NCBI RefSeq assembly: GCF_019237615.1
Contig: NZ_JAFAGT010000103.1
Coordinates: 1 to 41,532, forward strand
Length of the DNA stretch: 41,532 bases
Direction of reading: 5' to 3'
Origin: Roseateles sp.
GTDB lineage: Bacteria > Pseudomonadota > Gammaproteobacteria > Burkholderiales > Burkholderiaceae_C
A program made the position numbers and the translations under genes. The notes below the pieces were generated by a model. The model was not told the origin of the DNA and ran no database searches. It worked only from the letters and a program-made list of their open reading frames with translations. Position 1 is the first letter of the stretch; every line of letters begins with the position of its first letter. Below are positions 6,413 to 15,419 of this stretch, in pieces.

Positions 6413-8623
6413 GTGAGCGCTACGCCCCCCAGCCTGCGCGCGGCCGATGCCGACGCCAGGCTTCTTGCCCCCTTCACGGCCTGGCCCGACGGCCCGGCCG
6501 GGGCGGCGTTGTCGCAATTCCAGGTGGCCGGCATGCATTGCGCTGCCTGCTCCGGCATCATCGAGGCCGCGCTGCTGAAGCTGCCGGGCGTCGAGGCGGC
6601 CAGCGTCAACGCTGCGTCCGCCCGGCTGGCACTGCGCTGGCAGCCGTCGCGCGTCGCGCTGGCCGACCTGCTGGCCGCGCTGCAGGCCGTCGGCTACCGT
6701 GCCACGCCCGATGTCGCCGCGCCCGCGCGCGAGATGCGCCGCCTGGAGAGCCGGCAGGCGCTGTGGCGGCTGTTCGTCGCGGGCTTCCTGATGATGCAGG
6801 TCATGATGCTGGCTACGCCGGCCTATGTGGCCGCGCCGGGCGAGCTGTCGCCCGACCTGGACCAGCTGCTTCGTTTGGGCAGCTGGGTCATGACGCTGCC
6901 CGTGATGGCGTTCTCGGCAGGGCCGTTCTTCAGCGGTGCCTGGCGCCAGCTGCGTGCCCGGAGGCTGGGCATGGACGTGCCGGTGGCCATAGGCATTGCC
7001 GTCACCTTCGTTGCCAGCACCGGGGCGCTGTTCGACCCGGCCGGCCCGCTGGGCCACGAGGTCTACTTCGACTCGCTGACGATGTTCATCGCGCTGCTGC
7101 TGCTGGCGCGCTGGTTCGAGCTGGGGGCGCGGCACCGCGCCGCCGAGGCGCTGGAGGCGGTGGCTGGCGCGCTGCCGGCGGCGGCCGAGCGGCTGCATGA
7201 CGACGGCAGCAGCGAGCGCGTGCCGCCCGAGGCGCTGCGCCCGGGTGAGCGCATCCGTGTGGCGGCGGGCGAGGCCTTCGCCGCGGACGGCCGCATCGTC
7301 GAGGGCCAGGGCTGGGTCAACGAGGCGTTGCTGACGGGGGAGTCTGCGCCGGTGGCCAAGGCCGCGGGCGACGAGGTCGTGGCCGGCAGCCTCAACCTCG
7401 ACGGCGTACTGGTCGTGACCGTGCAGCGCGTGGGCGCCGACACGACGGCCCAGGGCATCGTGCGGCTGATGCAGCAGGCGCAGAGCCAGCGGCCGCTGGC
7501 CGGCGGCATGCTGGACCGCGTGGCCGCGGGCTTCACGGCCAGCGTGCTGCTGCTGGCGCTGGCGGCGGGCCTGGCCTGGTGGTGGATGGAGCCGTCGCGC
7601 GCCGTCGCCGTGGCCGTCGCCGTGCTCATCGTGACCTGCCCCTGCGCCCTGACGCTGGCCGCGCCCGCCGCCTGGCTGACGGCCAGCGGCGCGCTGGCGC
7701 GGCGCGGCCTGCTGCTGGCCGACCTGTCGGCGCTGGAGCGCCTGTGCACGGTGGATACCGTCGTCTTCGACAAGACCGGCACGCTCAGCGAGGACCGCCT
7801 GCGGTTGCGCCGGCATTGGGTGCAGGGCGCGGAAGGCGCTGACGCCGACGGGCTGCTGGCCGCCGCGCGCAGCCTGGCAGGGCTGTCGCGCCACCCGCAT
7901 GCGCAGGCGCTGGCCGACGGCAGCGGGGCTGGCGCCTGGACCGCGGTGCGCGAGGTGGCGGGGCGCGGCGTCGAGGCCCGCGACGCGGACGGGCGGCTGT
8001 GGCGCCTGGGCGCGCCGGCCTGGGTTGGCGAGCGGCCCGACGTGCAAGCGCGGCTCGCCTTCGGCAGTGGCGACTGCGTGTTGTGGCTGGACCTGGCCGA
8101 GGCGCCGCGGGCCGATGCCGCCGAGGCGGTGGCGGCGTTGTACGGCCAGGGCCGGCGCGTGCGCCTGCTGTCGGGCGACCAGCCCGCGGCCGTCGCGCGC
8201 ATGGCCGCGCAGCTGGGTATTGACGACTGGCGCGGCGGTGCGACGCCCGAGTCCAAGCTGGCCGCGCTGCGCGACTGGCAGTCCCGCGGTGAGCGGGTGC
8301 TGATGGTGGGCGACGGCATCAACGACGCGCCGGTGCTGGCCGCGGCCGACGTGCGCGTCGCGATGGGGCAGGGCGCCATGCTGGCGCGCAGCGCCGCCGA
8401 TGCGTTGCTGGTGTCCAACCGGCTGATGGCGCTGCCGCAGGCGCTTGCGCTGGCACAGAAGACCCGCCGCGTGCTGCGCCAGAACCTGGCCTGGGCCGCG
8501 CTCTACAACCTGGCCTGCGTACCGCTGGCACTCGCGGGCTGGCTGCCGCCGCTGGCGGCCGGCCTAGGCATGGCCAGCAGCTCGCTGTTCGTCGTGCTCA
8601 ACGCCCAGAGACTGAATCGCTGA
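6413..8623 (+). CDS. ccoI: Copper-transporting P1B-type ATPase CcoI (FixI)
   Basis: A 736-aa heavy-metal P-type ATPase. Visible parts in order: an N-terminal metal-binding domain with GMHCAAC (about residues 40-46), several membrane helices, the E1-E2 segment with LLTGESAPV, the ion-binding CPC motif (409-411), DKTGTLS with the phosphorylated Asp (453), SRHPHAQAL, and GDGINDAP (about 633-640), then two final helices. In cbb3 loci this protein moves copper across the inner membrane for the CuB centre of CcoN. Context agrees: ccoS overlaps its end by one base, then ccoNOQP. The GTG at 6413 is chosen as the first start in frame; it leaves a short Ala-rich leader before the metal-binding domain. 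Confidence 0.95.
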   Translation: MSATPPSLRAADADARLLAPFTAWPDGPAGAALSQFQVAGMHCAACSGIIEAALLKLPGVEAASVNAASARLALRWQPSRVALADLLAALQAVGYRATPDVAAPAREMRRLESRQALWRLFVAGFLMMQVMMLATPAYVAAPGELSPDLDQLLRLGSWVMTLPVMAFSAGPFFSGAWRQLRARRLGMDVPVAIGIAVTFVASTGALFDPAGPLGHEVYFDSLTMFIALLLLARWFELGARHRAAEALEAVAGALPAAAERLHDDGSSERVPPEALRPGERIRVAAGEAFAADGRIVEGQGWVNEALLTGESAPVAKAAGDEVVAGSLNLDGVLVVTVQRVGADTTAQGIVRLMQQAQSQRPLAGGMLDRVAAGFTASVLLLALAAGLAWWWMEPSRAVAVAVAVLIVTCPCALTLAAPAAWLTASGALARRGLLLADLSALERLCTVDTVVFDKTGTLSEDRLRLRRHWVQGAEGADADGLLAAARSLAGLSRHPHAQALADGSGAGAWTAVREVAGRGVEARDADGRLWRLGAPAWVGERPDVQARLAFGSGDCVLWLDLAEAPRADAAEAVAALYGQGRRVRLLSGDQPAAVARMAAQLGIDDWRGGATPESKLAALRDWQSRGERVLMVGDGINDAPVLAAADVRVAMGQGAMLARSAADALLVSNRLMALPQALALAQKTRRVLRQNLAWAALYNLACVPLALAGWLPPLAAGLGMASSSLFVVLNAQRLNR

Positions 8624-8772
8624 TGGACATCCTCTACCTGCTCATCCCGTTCTCGGTGGTCCTCGTGCTGCTCATCGTGGCCGTGTTCGGCTGGGCCGTG
8701 AACTCTGGGCAACTCGAAGACCTCGCGCGCGAGGGTGAACGCATCCTGCTTGACGAGGATCAAGGCACGTAG
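8623..8772 (+). CDS. ccoS: cbb3 oxidase maturation protein CcoS
   Basis: A 49-aa protein starting [20 protein letters not shown]: one N-terminal membrane helix, then [20 protein letters not shown] and an acidic tail. The pattern FxWAVxxGQFDDLExxGxRIL-D is that of CcoS, needed to put haem and copper into the cbb3 oxidase. It overlaps the ccoI stop by one base (TGATG) and precedes ccoN by 46 bp, the standard ccoI-ccoS position. Confidence 0.93.
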   Translation: MDILYLLIPFSVVLVLLIVAVFGWAVNSGQLEDLAREGERILLDEDQGT

Positions 8773-8818
8773 GCCCGAGGGCACGAAGAATGGTTCGCAT
8801 CAGACTGAAGGAGTCGCG

Positions 8819-10264
8819 ATGGCGAACGAAAAAGCCCTGGCCACCGGGGCGGCATACGAGGACGGACCGGTACGCGCTTTTGCGCTGGCCGCCGTGCTGT
8901 GGGGTGTGGTGGGCATGCTGGTGGGAGTCGTCATTGCCGCCCAGCTGGCATGGCCTGACCTCAATCTGGGCATTCCCTGGCTGAGCTACGGGCGGCTGCG
9001 CCCGCTGCACACGAATGCCGTCATCTTCGCCTTCGGCGGCTGCGCGCTGTTCGCGACCAGCTACCACGTGGTGCAGCGCACCGGCCAGACGCGGCTGTTC
9101 GCGCCGGGCCTGGCGTGGTTCCACTTCTGGTGCTGGCAGCTGGTTGTCGTGGCCGCGGCCATCACGCTGCCGCTGGGCATCACGCGCGGCAAGGAATACG
9201 CCGAACTGGAGTGGCCCATAGCCGTGCTGATCACCATCGCCTGGGTGGCCTACGCCATCGTCTTCTTCGGCACCGTGGGGCGCCGCAAGATCCGCCACAT
9301 CTACGTGGCCAACTGGTTCTTCGGCGCCTTCATCATCGCCGTCGCGCTGCTGCACCTGGTCAACGGCGCGGTGCTGCCGGTCAGCTTCTGGAAGAGTTAT
9401 TCCGCCTACGCCGGCGTGCAGGACGCGATGGTGCAGTGGTGGTACGGCCATAACGCGGTGGGCTTCTTCCTGACTGCCGGCTTCCTCGGGATGATGTATT
9501 ACTACATCCCCAAGCAGGCCGAGCGGCCCGTCTACAGCTACCGCCTGTCCATCGTCCACTTCTGGGCGCTGATCTTCACCTACATGTGGGCGGGTCCGCA
9601 CCACCTGCACTACACGGCGCTGCCGGACTGGGCGCAGAGCGTGGGCATGATCTTCAGCCTGGTGCTGCTGGCGCCCAGCTGGGGCGGCATGATCAACGGC
9701 GTCATGACGCTGTCGGGCGCCTGGCACAAGCTGCGTGACGACCCCATCCTGAAGTTCCTCATCGTCGCACTGTCGTTCTACGGCATGTCGACCTTCGAGG
9801 GTCCGATGATGTCGATCAAGACGGTCAACGCGCTGTCGCACTACACCGACTGGACGGTGGGCCATGTGCACAGCGGCGCGCTGGGCTGGGTGGGCCTGAT
9901 CTCCATGGGCTCGCTGTACCACCTGATCCCGCGCATGTATGGCCGCACCGAGATGTACTCCAAGCGTGCCATCGAGCTGCACTTTTGGATCGCGACGCTC
10001 GGCATCGTGCTCTACATCGCCGCGATGTGGATCGCCGGTGTCATGCAGGGCCTGATGTGGCGCGCGGTCAACCCCGACGGCACGCTGGTCTACACCTTCG
10101 TCGAGAGTGTCAAGGCGACCTGGCCCTTCTACGTGATCCGCCTGGGCGGCGGCCTGCTCTACCTCGCCGGCATGGGCGTCATGAGCTGGAACGTCATCAA
10201 GACGGTGCAGGCCGGCCACGTGCAGCCTGCGCGCATCCCGACCGCCGCGCTGGCCCACGCCTGA
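8819..10264 (+). CDS. ccoN: cbb3-type cytochrome c oxidase subunit I CcoN
   Basis: A 481-aa, almost wholly membrane-embedded subunit I. It holds the low-spin haem and the haem b3-CuB site where oxygen is reduced. Family blocks seen: [60 protein letters not shown] with the His pair of the CuB site, and [12 protein letters not shown]. The ATG at 8819 has AAGGAG 5 nt upstream and gives a short cytoplasmic leader. It is followed by ccoO after 10 bp. Length is normal for proteobacterial CcoN. Confidence 0.97.
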   Translation: MANEKALATGAAYEDGPVRAFALAAVLWGVVGMLVGVVIAAQLAWPDLNLGIPWLSYGRLRPLHTNAVIFAFGGCALFATSYHVVQRTGQTRLFAPGLAWFHFWCWQLVVVAAAITLPLGITRGKEYAELEWPIAVLITIAWVAYAIVFFGTVGRRKIRHIYVANWFFGAFIIAVALLHLVNGAVLPVSFWKSYSAYAGVQDAMVQWWYGHNAVGFFLTAGFLGMMYYYIPKQAERPVYSYRLSIVHFWALIFTYMWAGPHHLHYTALPDWAQSVGMIFSLVLLAPSWGGMINGVMTLSGAWHKLRDDPILKFLIVALSFYGMSTFEGPMMSIKTVNALSHYTDWTVGHVHSGALGWVGLISMGSLYHLIPRMYGRTEMYSKRAIELHFWIATLGIVLYIAAMWIAGVMQGLMWRAVNPDGTLVYTFVESVKATWPFYVIRLGGGLLYLAGMGVMSWNVIKTVQAGHVQPARIPTAALAHA

Positions 10265-10274
10265 AGGAGATTTC

Positions 10275-10898
10275 ATGAGCAACAACACCCAAGCCGTCTC
10301 CGGCCACCAGCGCATCGAGACCAGCAACCTGCTGATGATCGTGCTGGTGCTGCTGACCGTGCTGGTCGGCGGCGTCGTGGAGATCTTGCCGCTGTTCTTC
10401 CAGCGCTCCACCACGCAGGCTGCGCCCGGTCTCAAGCCCTACACGGCGCTGCAACTTGCCGGGCGAGACATCTACCTGCGCGAGGGGTGCTACAACTGCC
10501 ACTCGCAGATGATCCGCCCGCTCGCCGCCGAGACGCTGCGCTATGGCAAGTACTCCACCGCGGGCGAGTTCGTCTACGACCACCCCTTTCAGTGGGGCAG
10601 CAAGCGCACCGGTCCCGACCTGCACCGCGTGGGCGGCAAGTACAGCGACGACTGGCACCGCATCCACCTGAACAACCCGCGCGACGTGGTTCCCGAGTCC
10701 AACATGCCCGCCTACTCTTGGCTTGAGAAGTCGCCCGTGGACGCAGCCGGCATGCCGGTGCGCCTGGCCGCGATGCGCACGCTGGGCGTGCCCTACACCG
10801 AGGACGAGATCAAGTCCTCGGCCCAGGACGTGGCGGGCAAGACCGAGCTCGACGCGCTGGTGGCCTATCTGCAGGTGCTCGGCACCGCGAACAAGTAA
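10275..10898 (+). CDS. ccoO: cbb3-type cytochrome c oxidase subunit II CcoO
   Basis: A 207-aa membrane-anchored monohaem cytochrome c. One helix near residues 19-40 ([15 protein letters not shown]) anchors it. The haem c site CYNCH is at 72-76, followed by the strongly conserved [15 protein letters not shown], and [18 protein letters not shown]. Met in SNMPAYSWL is the likely second haem ligand. It transfers electrons from CcoP to CcoN on the periplasmic side. The ATG is preceded by AAGGAG. Confidence 0.97.
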   Translation: MSNNTQAVSGHQRIETSNLLMIVLVLLTVLVGGVVEILPLFFQRSTTQAAPGLKPYTALQLAGRDIYLREGCYNCHSQMIRPLAAETLRYGKYSTAGEFVYDHPFQWGSKRTGPDLHRVGGKYSDDWHRIHLNNPRDVVPESNMPAYSWLEKSPVDAAGMPVRLAAMRTLGVPYTEDEIKSSAQDVAGKTELDALVAYLQVLGTANK

Positions 10899-10910
10899 GG
10901 AGCCCGGACC

Positions 10911-11042
10911 ATGGGCATCAACGAACTCCGTGTGGCCGTGACCCTGGTGTCGCTGGCCGTCTTCGTCGGCATCATCGCCTGGGCCTGGCGCGGCCGCTTC
11001 GACGATGCTGCGCGCCTGCCGTTTGAAGGAGACGAGCAATGA
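10911..11042 (+). CDS. ccoQ: cbb3 oxidase small subunit CcoQ
   Basis: A 43-aa protein, MGINELRVAVTLVSLAVFVG with one membrane helix continuing to IIAWAW, then a short charged tail (ARLPFEGDEQ). This is the form of CcoQ, the small subunit that stabilises the cbb3 complex. It lies between ccoO and ccoP and overlaps the ccoP start by 4 bp (ATGA). Confidence 0.9.
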   Translation: MGINELRVAVTLVSLAVFVGIIAWAWRGRFDDAARLPFEGDEQ

Positions 11043-11956
11043 GCGACTTCTTCAGCAGCGGCTGGTCCCTCTTCGTCGCCATCGCCACCATCGGCGGCCT
11101 GGTTCTGTGCGGCATCCTTCTCATCGTCGCGAGCCGCCGCCAGGTCATGGCCGCAGACAACACGACGGGCCATGTCTGGGACGAGGACCTGCGCGAGCTG
11201 AACAACCCGCTGCCGGCCTGGTGGATGGGGCTGTTCGTGCTCACCATCGTCTTCTCGGGCGTCTACCTGGCCCTCTACCCGGGCCTGGGCAGCGAGGCCG
11301 GCAAGCTGGGCTGGACCAGCCTCGGCGAGCATGCGGCCGACACCGCCAAGGCGCGCGCCGCGATGGCGCCGATCTACGCCGCTTTCGATGGGATGACGCC
11401 CGAGCAGCTGGCCAGGGACCCCAAGGCCCATGCCATCGGCGAGCGGCTGTTCGCCAACAACTGCGCGCAATGCCATGGCGCCGACGCCAAGGGCTCCAAG
11501 GGCTTCCCCAACCTGACTGACAACGACTGGCTGTGGGGCGGCACGCCCGAGGCCATCACGGAGACCATCACCAAGGGCCGCGAAGGCAATATGCCGCCCA
11601 TGGCGGCGGCGGTCGGTAGCAGCGAGGACGTGCGCAACGTCGCCCACTATGTGCTGTCGCTGTCTGGAAGCCCGCACAACCCGCTCTACGCGCAGCTCGG
11701 CAAGCCCAAGTTCGTCGTCTGCGCGGCCTGCCACGGCCCGGGCGGCCAGGGCAACCAGGCCCTGGGGGCGCCTAACCTCAGCGACAAGATCTGGCTGCAC
11801 GGCTGGGGCGAGGAGGCTGTCATGGCCATGATCAACAACGGCAAGCACAACGTGATGCCGGCCCATGGCGAGCGCCTGACGCCCGAGCAGATCCGCGTGC
11901 TGGCGGCCTATGTCTGGGGCCTGTCGCAACCACAGAGCGTTGCTGCCGCCCGTTGA
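11039..11956 (+). CDS. ccoP: cbb3-type cytochrome c oxidase subunit III CcoP
   Basis: A 305-aa dihaem cytochrome c. Two N-terminal helices are seen (about residues 10-30 and 58-80) with the typical link HVWDEDLRELNNPLPAWW between them. Two cytochrome c domains follow, with CAQCH at 142-146 and CAACH at 228-232 and methionines in NMPPM and NVMPAH as likely ligands. It accepts electrons from soluble cytochrome c. Two haem sites are normal for the subunit. Confidence 0.97.
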   Translation: MSDFFSSGWSLFVAIATIGGLVLCGILLIVASRRQVMAADNTTGHVWDEDLRELNNPLPAWWMGLFVLTIVFSGVYLALYPGLGSEAGKLGWTSLGEHAADTAKARAAMAPIYAAFDGMTPEQLARDPKAHAIGERLFANNCAQCHGADAKGSKGFPNLTDNDWLWGGTPEAITETITKGREGNMPPMAAAVGSSEDVRNVAHYVLSLSGSPHNPLYAQLGKPKFVVCAACHGPGGQGNQALGAPNLSDKIWLHGWGEEAVMAMINNGKHNVMPAHGERLTPEQIRVLAAYVWGLSQPQSVAAAR

Positions 11957-11961
11957 TCCCG

Positions 11962-13398
11962 ATGCCCGATTCAACCGCGACCGGCCCGGGTGACGCCACC
12001 CAGGTCATCCGTCTCTACCGGTCGGAGGACAAGATCCATCCGCGAGCGGTGGACGGCTTCTACGCCCGCTGGCGCTGGGCCTTCGTCGCGCTGACACAGG
12101 CGGTGTTCTACGGCCTGCCGTGGCTGGCCTGGGGCGACCGGCAGGCCGTGCTTTTCGACCTGGAGGCCCGGCGCTTCTACATCTTCGGCCTAGTGCTCTA
12201 CCCGCAGGACTTCGTGTACCTCACGGCCCTGCTGATGATCTCGGCCTTCGGCCTGTTCCTGTTCACCGCCGTCGCCGGACGGCTGTGGTGCGGCTTTGCC
12301 TGCCCGCAGACCGTCTACACCGAGATCTTCATGTGGGTGGAGCACTGGTTCGAGGGTGACCGCAATGCGCGGCTGCGGCTGACCAAGGCGCCCTGGTCCC
12401 TGGACAAGCTCTGGCGCAAGACCGGCAAGCAGCTGGTCTGGATCGCGTTGGGCCTGTGGACCGGCTTCACCTTCGTCGGCTACTTCACGCCCATCCACGT
12501 GCTGGCCCGCGAGGTGCTCGCCTTCGGCCTGGGGCCGTGGGAGAGCTTCTGGGTGCTGTTCTACGGCTTCGCCACCTACGGCAACGCAGGCTACATGCGC
12601 GAGCAGGTCTGCAAGTACATGTGTCCCTACGCGCGCTTCCAGAGCGCGATGTTCGACCGCGACACGCTGATCGTCAGCTACGACCCGGTGCGCGGCGAGC
12701 CGCGCGGCAACAACGCCAAGCGTGGCAGGAAGGGCGAGGCGCGCGCCACCCCGCTGGGCGACTGCATAGACTGCGGCCTGTGCGTGCAGGTCTGCCCCAC
12801 CGGCATCGACATTCGCGACGGCCTGCAGTACGAATGCATCAGCTGCGCCGCCTGCGTCGACGTCTGCAACGGCGTCATGGACAAGATGGCCACGCCGCGC
12901 GGCCTGATCCGCTTCGACACCGAGAACGGCCTGGAGCAGCGCCTGAGCCGCGCCCAGCGCTGGCGGCGCGTGCTGCGGCCGCGCGTGCTGATCTACACCG
13001 GCGTGCTGCTGCTCATTTGCACGGCGCTGCTTTGGAGCCTGGCGTCTCGACATGGTTTTCGCGTCGACGTGGTGCGCGACCGCGCCGCTCTGGCCCGCCT
13101 GGTCGAGGACGGCTGGGTGGAGAACGTCTACCGGCTGCAGGTCATGAACGCGACCGAAGCGCCGCAGCAGTACCGCATCGAGGCCGACGGCCTGCCCGGC
13201 CTGGTGCTGACCCGGGCCACGACCGTGGACCTGGGCCCGGCCGAGGCACGCTGGGTCGCGGTGGCACTGCGCATGCCCCCGGAAAGTGCCGGCCGGCTCA
13301 AGCCCGGTGCCCACCCCATGCAATGGCGCGTCAGCCGCATCGGTGCGGGTGCCGGCGAGAGCGTCGTCGAGAAATCCACCTTCGTGCTGCCGCGCTGA
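11962..13398 (+). CDS. ccoG: cbb3 oxidase accessory ferredoxin-like protein CcoG
   Basis: A membrane iron-sulfur protein of about 478 aa involved in copper reduction and cbb3 assembly. Seen: N-terminal helices, GRLWCGFACPQTVYTE (near residue 106), and two [4Fe-4S]-type clusters at about 268-310 (CIDCGLCVQVCPTGIDIRDG, then CISCAACVDVCN). A further helix (about residues 340-360) precedes an Ig-like C-terminal domain. The start is either TTG 11953, overlapping the ccoP stop, or ATG 11962; I chose the ATG. No strong ribosome site is visible, so translation is probably coupled to ccoP. Confidence 0.95.
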   Translation: MPDSTATGPGDATQVIRLYRSEDKIHPRAVDGFYARWRWAFVALTQAVFYGLPWLAWGDRQAVLFDLEARRFYIFGLVLYPQDFVYLTALLMISAFGLFLFTAVAGRLWCGFACPQTVYTEIFMWVEHWFEGDRNARLRLTKAPWSLDKLWRKTGKQLVWIALGLWTGFTFVGYFTPIHVLAREVLAFGLGPWESFWVLFYGFATYGNAGYMREQVCKYMCPYARFQSAMFDRDTLIVSYDPVRGEPRGNNAKRGRKGEARATPLGDCIDCGLCVQVCPTGIDIRDGLQYECISCAACVDVCNGVMDKMATPRGLIRFDTENGLEQRLSRAQRWRRVLRPRVLIYTGVLLLICTALLWSLASRHGFRVDVVRDRAALARLVEDGWVENVYRLQVMNATEAPQQYRIEADGLPGLVLTRATTVDLGPAEARWVAVALRMPPESAGRLKPGAHPMQWRVSRIGAGAGESVVEKSTFVLPR

Positions 13399-13414
13399 CG
13401 GCGAGGAGAAGCCC

Positions 13415-13681
13415 ATGTCCGCAGTGAAACCCGAATCCGCCTGGCGCGAGCCCATGGTGTGGCTGGTGGCCGGAGGCCCGGCCGCCGTCGTCGTCGCCAG
13501 CTTCCTGACGCTGGCGCTGGCGATCAAGCATCCCGACCCGCCGCTGGACCTGCATCCCACGGCGCAGCGCGCAGCGGACGACGCCGAGCCGGCCGACGTG
13601 CGTGCGCAGTCCGGCGACATGCCGGCAATGCTGGGCCGCAATCACGCCACGACCGGCACTGCCGCCGGAGCCAAGCGGTGA
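13415..13681 (+). CDS. FixH/CcoH-like small membrane protein
   Basis: An 88-aa protein with one membrane helix: WREPMVWLVAGGPAAVVVAS continuing to FLTLALAIKHPDPP. The W(R/K)EPWxWLxxxGP start and its place after ccoG match the short CcoH/FixH-like proteins of Burkholderiales cbb3 loci, thought to aid assembly. The usual ADDYYKxGL motif after the helix is not present; instead there is a polar, disordered-looking tail. The ATG has GAGGAG at 13402-13407. The stop overlaps the next gene's GTG start by 4 bp. Confidence 0.72.
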   Translation: MSAVKPESAWREPMVWLVAGGPAAVVVASFLTLALAIKHPDPPLDLHPTAQRAADDAEPADVRAQSGDMPAMLGRNHATTGTAAGAKR

Positions 13682-13971
13682 ACGGCGGGCCCGGCCCTTC
13701 GCGCATCGCGCGCTTCGCGATGGCGGCGGCCTGGTCGTCCTTTCTCGCGGCTGGCGTGCTGGAGCTGCTGGTGTTCGCTGTGGTCGACCCCGGCGAGCTG
13801 CGCTGGTTCGGCGCCACGCCGGTGGCGCTGTCGGTGCAGGCTGTCTACACGGTCGGCTTCCTGATCTTCTGGGGCGTGAGCGCGCTGGGCGCCAGCCTGG
13901 CACTGCTGCTCGCCAGCCTGCCGGCGGACGAGGTCAGGCCTGCAGCTCGCGCGCCGGGCTGGCCTCGCTAG
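13678..13971 (+). CDS. Small membrane protein at end of cco locus, function unknown
   Basis: A 97-aa protein with two clear hydrophobic helices (AMAAAWSSFLAAGVLELLVF and VYTVGFLIFWGVSALGAS). I do not recognise a family. A GTG start at 13678 overlaps the preceding stop (GTGA), suggesting it is translated with the CcoH-like gene. Its last 38 bp overlap, tail to tail, the end of ndh on the other strand. It could be an assembly or stabilising factor for the oxidase, but that rests only on position. Confidence 0.65.
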   Translation: MNGGPGPSRIARFAMAAAWSSFLAAGVLELLVFAVVDPGELRWFGATPVALSVQAVYTVGFLIFWGVSALGASLALLLASLPADEVRPAARAPGWPR

Positions 13972-15265
13972 GATCTGCTGCGCTGTCCGCCACGACGCGC
14001 GCATGCCGGTCATGGGTCCAGTAGGCCCAGGCCCAGTCCAGCAGCACGACGAAGCGGTTGCGGAAGCCGATCAGGAAGTACACGTGGGCGAACAGCCAGA
14101 ACAGCCAGGCCGGATAGCCTGAGAAGCGCAGCGGACCGGCCGGCGTGCCGAGGTCGACGACGGCGCTGTTGCGCCCTATGGTGGCGAGGTTGCCGTAGTC
14201 GCGGTAGCGGAAGGGCAGGGCGGCCTGGTCGCGCAGCCGGCGCACGATGTTGGCCGCGGCGTGGCGGCCCATCTGCTTGGCGCCGGGTGAGACGCCGGGT
14301 ACCGCCTTGGGTTCCCGGCCCGGCACATGGCTGTGCGCGGCGGCGAGGTCGCCGATGACCTGGATGGCGGGGAAGCCCGGCACGCTCAGGTCAGGCTCGA
14401 CGACGACACGGCCGGCGCGGTCCAGCGAGCAGCCGGTGGCCTCGGCCAGCGCTTGGCCCAGCTTCGAGGCGGCCACTCCGGCGGCCCAGACGATGCAGCG
14501 GCTGTGCAGGCGCTCTGCACCGGCGGCTGTCGTGATGTCCAGCCCGTGAGCATCGATGCCGGTCACGCGGGCACCCAGGCGTACCTCCACGCCCAGCGCC
14601 GCCAGCTGCTCGCGGGCGCGCTCGCTCAAGGCCTCGGGCATGGCCTGCAGCACGCGTGGACTGCCCTCCACGAGCAGCACGCGCGCCTGGCGCGGGTCGA
14701 TGCGGCGGAACTCGCCGGGCAGCGTGTGCCGTGCGATCTCGGCGAAGGTGCCGGCCAGCTCGACGCCGGTGGGTCCGCCGCCGACGACGACGAACTGCAG
14801 CAGCGCCGCCCGCATCGCCGGGTCATCCTCGCGCTCTGCGGCCTCGAAGGCCAGCAGCACGCGGCGGCGGATCTCGAAGGCGTCCTGCAGCGTCTTCAGG
14901 CCCGGCGCGAACGCAGCCCAGTCGTCGCGGCCGAAATAGCTGTGGGTGGCGCCAGCGGCGACGATAAGGTGGTCCCAGCGAAGCTGCGAGCCGTCCTCCA
15001 GCGTGGCCGTGCGGGCCCGGGCGTCGAGGGCGACGACCTCGCCCAGCAGCGTCGTCACGTTGGGCTGGTGCCGGAACAGGTGGCGGATGGGCGCCGCGAT
15101 GGACGGCGCCGACAGCCCCGCCGTGGCCACCTGGTAGAGCAGGGGCTGGAAAAGGTGGTGGTTGGTCTTGTCGACGACGGTGATGTCGACGTCGGCGGCA
15201 CGCAGCGCGCGCGCCGCCTCCAGGCCGCCGAAGCCGCAGCCGATGATGAGGACTTGGGGACGCAT
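13934..15265 (-). CDS. ndh: Type II NADH dehydrogenase (NDH-2)
   Basis: A 443-aa flavoprotein that passes electrons from NADH to quinone without pumping protons. Two dinucleotide-binding folds are visible: VLIIGCGFGGLEAARAL near the N-terminus for FAD, and QFVVVGGGPTGVELAGTFAE in the middle for NADH. Between them is HLFQPLLYQVATAGLS, and IVAAGATHSYFG follows. The FAD-site block IQVIGDLAAA and the amphipathic C-terminal end (YPAWLFWLFAHVYFLIGFRN) that attaches it to the membrane are present. Its tail overlaps the convergent small gene of the cco locus by 38 bp. Confidence 0.93.
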   Translation of the reverse strand: MRPQVLIIGCGFGGLEAARALRAADVDITVVDKTNHHLFQPLLYQVATAGLSAPSIAAPIRHLFRHQPNVTTLLGEVVALDARARTATLEDGSQLRWDHLIVAAGATHSYFGRDDWAAFAPGLKTLQDAFEIRRRVLLAFEAAEREDDPAMRAALLQFVVVGGGPTGVELAGTFAEIARHTLPGEFRRIDPRQARVLLVEGSPRVLQAMPEALSERAREQLAALGVEVRLGARVTGIDAHGLDITTAAGAERLHSRCIVWAAGVAASKLGQALAEATGCSLDRAGRVVVEPDLSVPGFPAIQVIGDLAAAHSHVPGREPKAVPGVSPGAKQMGRHAAANIVRRLRDQAALPFRYRDYGNLATIGRNSAVVDLGTPAGPLRFSGYPAWLFWLFAHVYFLIGFRNRFVVLLDWAWAYWTHDRHARVVADSAADPSEASPARELQA

Positions 15266-15419
15266 GGGACCATCCTACGCCTTGGAATGCTGCGCCGCAG
15301 CATCGGCGTATTGCCCCTGGGCGGAGCCCGGTTGCCTGGCGCTGCAAAGACGGCCTGCTCCTACGCGGTCAGCGCGGCCGTCCTCCTAGGATGCGGCGCG
15401 TCCGCGCGCGCCTTCCTCG

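Noticed and set aside
6170-8047. Very long minus-strand frame opposite ccoI (625 codons)
   Set aside because: It is an antisense shadow of a strongly supported gene: composition is His/Arg/Ala/Gln-rich without any family motif. The same holds for long minus frames at 8672-10435, 12190-13641, 29827-31260 and 38550-40157, and for plus-strand frames at 14327-16009 and 25310-26989.
8773-8818. FNR box directly upstream of ccoN
   Set aside because: Only a half-site (GCATCA) can be seen; the TTGAT half is missing, and the genes are probably read from upstream of ccoI or ccoS.
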